A DNA stretch of 12,271 nucleotides from NCBI GenBank assembly GCA_028565635.1, contig JAOXYB010046491.1, positions 1 to 12,271 of the forward strand. Direction: 5' to 3'. Shown here piece by piece: positions 9,447-12,271 of this stretch (position 1 is its first letter; each line of letters begins with the position of its first letter). The DNA is from Phoronis ovalis. Taxonomy: Eukaryota; Phoronida; Phoronidae. Position numbers and translations under genes: made by a program. The notes under the pieces are model-generated. The model did not search any database and was not told the origin of the DNA. It was given only the letters and a program-made list of their open reading frames with translations.

Positions 9447-11860
9447 CTAAAATGAAAGGCAATTATCAACGCCACAGTAGGAAAATACACATAATCAACT
9501 ACTATGAAATTTTCAGCCCACAGAAGATGTACATGTGGCACAGTTGATGTAACTGCAGTAGTGGCGCAAAGGCTGGCTGTGCTGGCCAAAACCTTAAATT
9601 TATGATTTTCTTTTTTCCTCCTTGGTGCTGTCTTTTTTGTTTGTTTTTGTTTGAAAGGGAAATCACTGTACAAGAGATTGAAACTATAATATTAGCTTTT
9701 TAAAGCAAAATAAACTAAAATTGGGATTATTTGACAAGCTAGGGGAAAGCTATGAATTTTGTCAGTTGTGAGGTTGCATTTTTCCAGGGGTAGTCTTACC
9801 TAGTGGAATAGCAAAAAAATTTGGTGGTCATGCCTGCACGAAAAATTAACTGGGAGTAGGATACATAATAATCTTCAGCTCTTAACACTCAGGTCATTTT
9901 CTTCGCGCAATGTAAATTTTTATAATCTTGATTTAAGTTACATGAAATTACTATAGAATTGGATGGGAAAATCAATTGTGTCCTTATACCATGTACATTG
10001 TACAAAGTTTCAGGTATAATTTGTGGATGCTTATAACATCCACCAACTTGGGCCTGACATCCTCTAGCATTGACAAATTTCACAAACCCGGACCTAGTTT
10101 GTTGAGCTTGCAATGACTTGCTTGTTAAAGACGGACCTTAAGATCTGGATGTTTGACATCAAGTCCTAATAAGGTATAGCGCTCAACGAACTTGTCCATT
10201 CTTGCAAAAAACTGTCCTTGCTAGATAGATGATTTAGGTGCGAGTCAGTGGTTGTTAGGCAGCACTGGTTAAGTACAGTTAGACAGTGCACATACATATA
10301 TCAAGATAGAACCTTAATAGCATGAACCAACTTAATTATAGCTAGCACATCATAATTATTACAGGGTTCCATTGGGATGGAACCTTTTATATTGCATTTC
10401 TCATGTGAAATTTTTATATCATGAACTAATAATTAATTTAAAAAAATCGTAATGTTGAACCTGTTATACAATTAATTTCCGACTGCTATTTTTAAAAGCT
10501 ATGGCCATAAAACCTGCAGTCACACGATTGCATAACATGTACTGAATTAAACTTACAACTAAAAGGATTTTATTATAGCTGTGTAATAAATTTAATAGAA
10601 TTACTCAGTCAGTTGATTTATTATTTATATAACGTAACAACAGTTAAACTCAAGGATATCATGCGTTAGCAAACTTATACATGATTTGATAAAAAAAATT
10701 CAAAACTTCAAAATGTAAAGTAATAAATAAAATTCATGTTTTAATGATTATGAAACATAAGATTAATAACATTATTAAAAAAAATTATCAGTATCAAAAA
10801 AATCATTTTAGACTTGTGAAAGTCTAAGTAAGTTTATATTAAAGTACAAATATGTAACATGAGGTCTGCATTCCGGGGGGTCCTCGAGTTATTTTTTGGT
10901 GGGGGTGTGCAGCCCAGTTGAAATCTTGGATTTGGATTGTATACTACTTGCTGCATTTTTTTGGATTGCTTCCATAAAGATATTCAAAAATTTGGATTGC
11001 TACCCACTGCTTACAGACAATAATTTGGATTAATTTTAGGTTTGTATCCATAAGTAAATTTTGGAATTTCATTTGTATCAGTCAGTTTGCATAAACATGG
11101 ATTGCTATACTCAAATATTTTAAATTGTGATCCTTATACATGTATTTCACAAAATTTGGATTGCTACTCTAAAATTTCAAAAAATTTGGATTGGGTTTGC
11201 TACCACAAGCTAAAATTTTGGATTGGTTCCGCGGCACATCCCCATAGTCAAAAAACCTTGAGTGCCCCCCCGGGGTCTGTATTGTAGCCAAATGCTAATA
11301 TGAAGTTGGTTCTGATAAAAATAAAGCTGTTATTGTAAGACAATTAGGCAGTGTTACGCACAATAACATCACTGACAACGCCACAAGCTAGGGGTACGAC
11401 AATAAATGCCCATTCAGTGTGAGATGGGCACAAAAAAAGATAATAGCCAGGTACTTACATATTTTCTTACATTTGCAAACTGTTGTTTCCGTTTTACCAC
11501 GTTTCACTTCTAGTTTCATCATTTCTGTGTCTGATTTACGCTTCACAGCATACTTCTCCGAAACGGAATTCATCTGAGTAACTAACCAGTCATATCCATT
11601 ATCCAACAGTGCTTGACACAATTTAGTATACGCATAGGGCAAGTTGTGATGAGTTCGTAAAAGCTTTAGCAGCTCCTTGCCCCTTTCTCTGCAAACTTTA
11701 ATATCATAAAGTCGAATTTCATCTTCTATATCTATGATATTATGCTGAACCAAGTCAGCTGTAAAATGATCACAGCGAATACTTATCAACTTCTTGTAAT
11801 AAAGTTCTAGAGTTTTCAAGATTGTTTCCTTATCTGTGGTGTGTAATACATCTTCCTCCA
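7309..11860 (-). CDS. CARD / NB-ARC / TPR protein, Apaf-1- or NLR-like, 5' end missing
   Basis: Exons 11860-11459 and 9446-7309 join in frame (T plus GG gives Trp135) into 846 visible residues plus TAA. Order: CARD (about 10-97); basic linker (about 103-134); NB-ARC with P-loop GMAGVGKS (177-184), Walker B LLVFDNVDD (250-258), TSQ at the sensor position (281-283), GNLPLAL (328-334) and a winged-helix IHRLVQ (457-462) in the MHD position; then about six TPR helix pairs (about 557-819). In the STAND ATPase family this layout means a nucleotide-gated switch that oligomerises when its repeats sense a signal and recruits CARD partners, typically caspases or kinases, in the cytosol. The first exon leaves one base; no start codon was found. 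Domain assignment is firm; pathway and ligand are inference. Confidence 0.88.
10365..10384. repeat. Perfect 8-bp stem, 4-nt loop hairpin
   Basis: GGTTCCAT, loop TGGG, ATGGAACC. It is within the intron of the CARD/NB-ARC/TPR gene. A looser match may continue outward. It could be the centre of a decayed foldback element; no function is claimed. Confidence 0.6.
10873..11275. mobile_element. Non-autonomous terminal-inverted-repeat element with internal tandem array
   Basis: The ends are inverted copies over about 45 bp: left CCGGGGGGTCCTCGAG...GGGGGTGTGCAGCC, and on the complement of the right end CCCCGGGGGGGCACTCAAG...TGGGGATGTGCCGC. The interior is a degenerate array with the core TTTGGATTGCTAC, seen near 10931, 10960, 10991, 11024, 11155, 11185 and 11217, with weaker units between, giving a period of about 29-37 bp. 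Flanking GGTCTGCATT (10863-10872) and GGTCTGTATT (11274-11283) look like a target-site duplication. No transposase is encoded. The superfamily is not certain; an 8-bp duplication would suit hAT-type elements. Confidence 0.75.
11453..11471 (-). promoter_or_regulatory. Tandem splice donors 12 nt apart at the CARD exon end
   Basis: TGTAAG occurs twice: T|GTAAGA (exon ending at 11471) and T|GTAAGT (exon ending at 11459). Both leave the same single T, so both splice in frame to the NB-ARC exon. The choice adds or removes four residues, Cys-Lys-Lys-Ile, from the linker. The downstream site is the better consensus. Use of either is inferred from sequence only. Confidence 0.55.
11459..11860 (-). CDS. 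CARD exon of the NB-ARC/TPR gene
   Basis: It follows the acceptor TTTTTTCTAG and opens with TG, completing a codon begun upstream. Residues 10-97 have the six-helix CARD pattern: an LxLYYKKLISI first helix, DLVQHNIIDIEDEI, then RERGKELLKLL, and the end LCQALLDNGYDWL. This resembles Apaf-1 (FYNALLHEGY there). The tail is Lys/Arg-rich, with KRK and VKRGK, then VCKCKKI. The exon is phase 1 at both ends, so it could be inserted or lost without frame change. The donor is the strong GTAAGT at 11458-11453. Confidence 0.85.
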
Positions 11861-12271
11861 CTAGAAAAAAATGAGGTACGATTTTTTGATATAAAATGGT
11901 ATAAAAAGCTTATACTTCTAGTACCTAAGTGCACCCTAGTGTGATCACATACCTGCGTAACTCAAGGGCTTGAGGTCATTCTCAAGATATATGGAGATGA
12001 ACAAAAAACATTTTACATTAATTTTTTAAACAGGACATTTGTCATGTCTAATACCCATCCAATGTGTAGGATTATATCTTTTTAACATTATTGTTTTTTT
12101 ACATTAGAAAAGAATATATGATACATCATGCATTATAATCTGGTTTATCATTGTGGGGTACTCTTATTCCAAATGATTATTTCTGCTGTCTGATGCGTTA
12201 ACCCCGGGGGAGAACTAACCATATTTTTTAGATGGGTATGTGCAGCCCAAACTCAAAATATCCTCCCATTT
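11861..12271. other. Upstream intron or 5' flank of the CARD/NB-ARC/TPR gene
   Basis: The CARD exon is preceded by an acceptor, so this is most likely intron sequence, with the start codon in an exon beyond the window. A good donor-like CAG|GTATGT is present on the - strand at 11955-11947, but the frame leading into it has no ATG before a stop, so at best it is a 5' UTR exon. The end of a terminal-inverted-repeat element starts at 12202. Confidence 0.5.
12202..12271. mobile_element. Second copy of the same terminal-inverted-repeat family, cut by the window edge
   Basis: The sequence runs CCCCGGGGG, then ATATTTTTTAGATGGG and TATGTGCAGCCC. It matches the terminal repeats of the element at 10873-11275 in order and spacing: a C4/G5+ tip, a T-run about 20 bases in, and a GGG-TGTGC-GCC block near 35-45. 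The interior is outside the window. Confidence 0.65.

Larger units (their letters stand above)
9447..11458 (-). other. Intron of the CARD/NB-ARC/TPR gene
   Basis: This 2,012-bp intron has a GTAAGT donor and a TTTTAG acceptor. No further in-frame exon is convincing; the short ORFs inside have no family resemblance. It contains a terminal-inverted-repeat element at 10873-11275 and a small perfect hairpin at 10365-10384. The rest is AT-rich with no other feature seen. A small extra exon in this intron cannot be excluded, but none is needed for frame. Confidence 0.75.

Noticed and set aside
9374-9673. 99-codon - strand ORF rich in Lys at its start
   Set aside because: It overlaps the NB-ARC exon in another frame and reads through the intron acceptor; its composition looks like translated intron.
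9889-10113. 74-codon - strand ORF as an extra exon between CARD and NB-ARC
   Set aside because: No domain resemblance, and the CARD and NB-ARC exons already join in phase.
11087-11287. 66-codon + strand ORF
   Set aside because: It is a translation through the tandem array of the inverted-repeat element, not a gene.
9734-11394. ACAAGCTAGGGG found near 9734 and near 11383
   Set aside because: A 12-bp match only; the flanks differ and there is no sign of element ends.
11953-12035. Coding 5' exon of the CARD gene ending at CAG|GTATGT on the - strand
   Set aside because: The phase could fit, but the open frame has no ATG and no acceptor before its upstream TAA. It could at most be untranslated.
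1-12271. CRISPR array, prokaryotic operon, tRNA or rRNA genes
   Set aside because: No regularly spaced repeats with unique spacers, no ribosome-binding-site-led ORFs, and no cloverleaf or rRNA-like sequence seen. The spliced genes show a eukaryotic genome.

Overview
The window is eukaryotic, very probably from an invertebrate animal. It is AT-rich, its genes are cut by GT-AG introns of about 0.2 to 2 kb, and it carries degenerate foldback and terminal-inverted-repeat elements. The domain mix (a CARD joined to NB-ARC and TPR repeats, next to a kynurenine formamidase) fits early-branching animals such as cnidarians, sponges or placozoans, but also other invertebrates. I cannot name the species.

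Left half, + strand (1089-5774): ten exons encode the C-terminal 291 residues of kynurenine formamidase (arylformamidase, AFMID), an alpha/beta hydrolase of tryptophan catabolism. All nine introns are GT-AG and every exon joins in frame. The HGGYW oxyanion motif, the GHSAG nucleophile and the catalytic histidine are present. The position of the catalytic aspartate appears to be glutamate. The exon with the start codon was not found. The first 1,088 bases hold no convincing exon, but they contain an imperfect palindrome of about 560 bp and three perfect copies of a 25-bp tandem repeat. A 126-bp foldback element lies in the last intron.

Middle (5775-7308): the non-coding space between two convergent genes, with poly(A)-signal-like hexamers on both strands and short repeats.

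Right half, - strand (11860-7309): a CARD exon and a 2.1-kb NB-ARC/TPR exon together give an 846-residue partial protein. It is organised like Apaf-1, with a CARD, then an NB-ARC ATPase switch, then a repeat sensor, but TPRs stand in place of WD40 repeats. The 2,012-bp intron between the two exons holds a roughly 400-bp terminal-inverted-repeat element whose interior is a degenerate array of about 31-bp units. The end of a second copy lies at the right edge of the window.

The two genes have no evident functional link. One is a metabolic enzyme and the other a likely innate-immune or apoptotic sensor. They are neighbours that share a 3' intergenic space.
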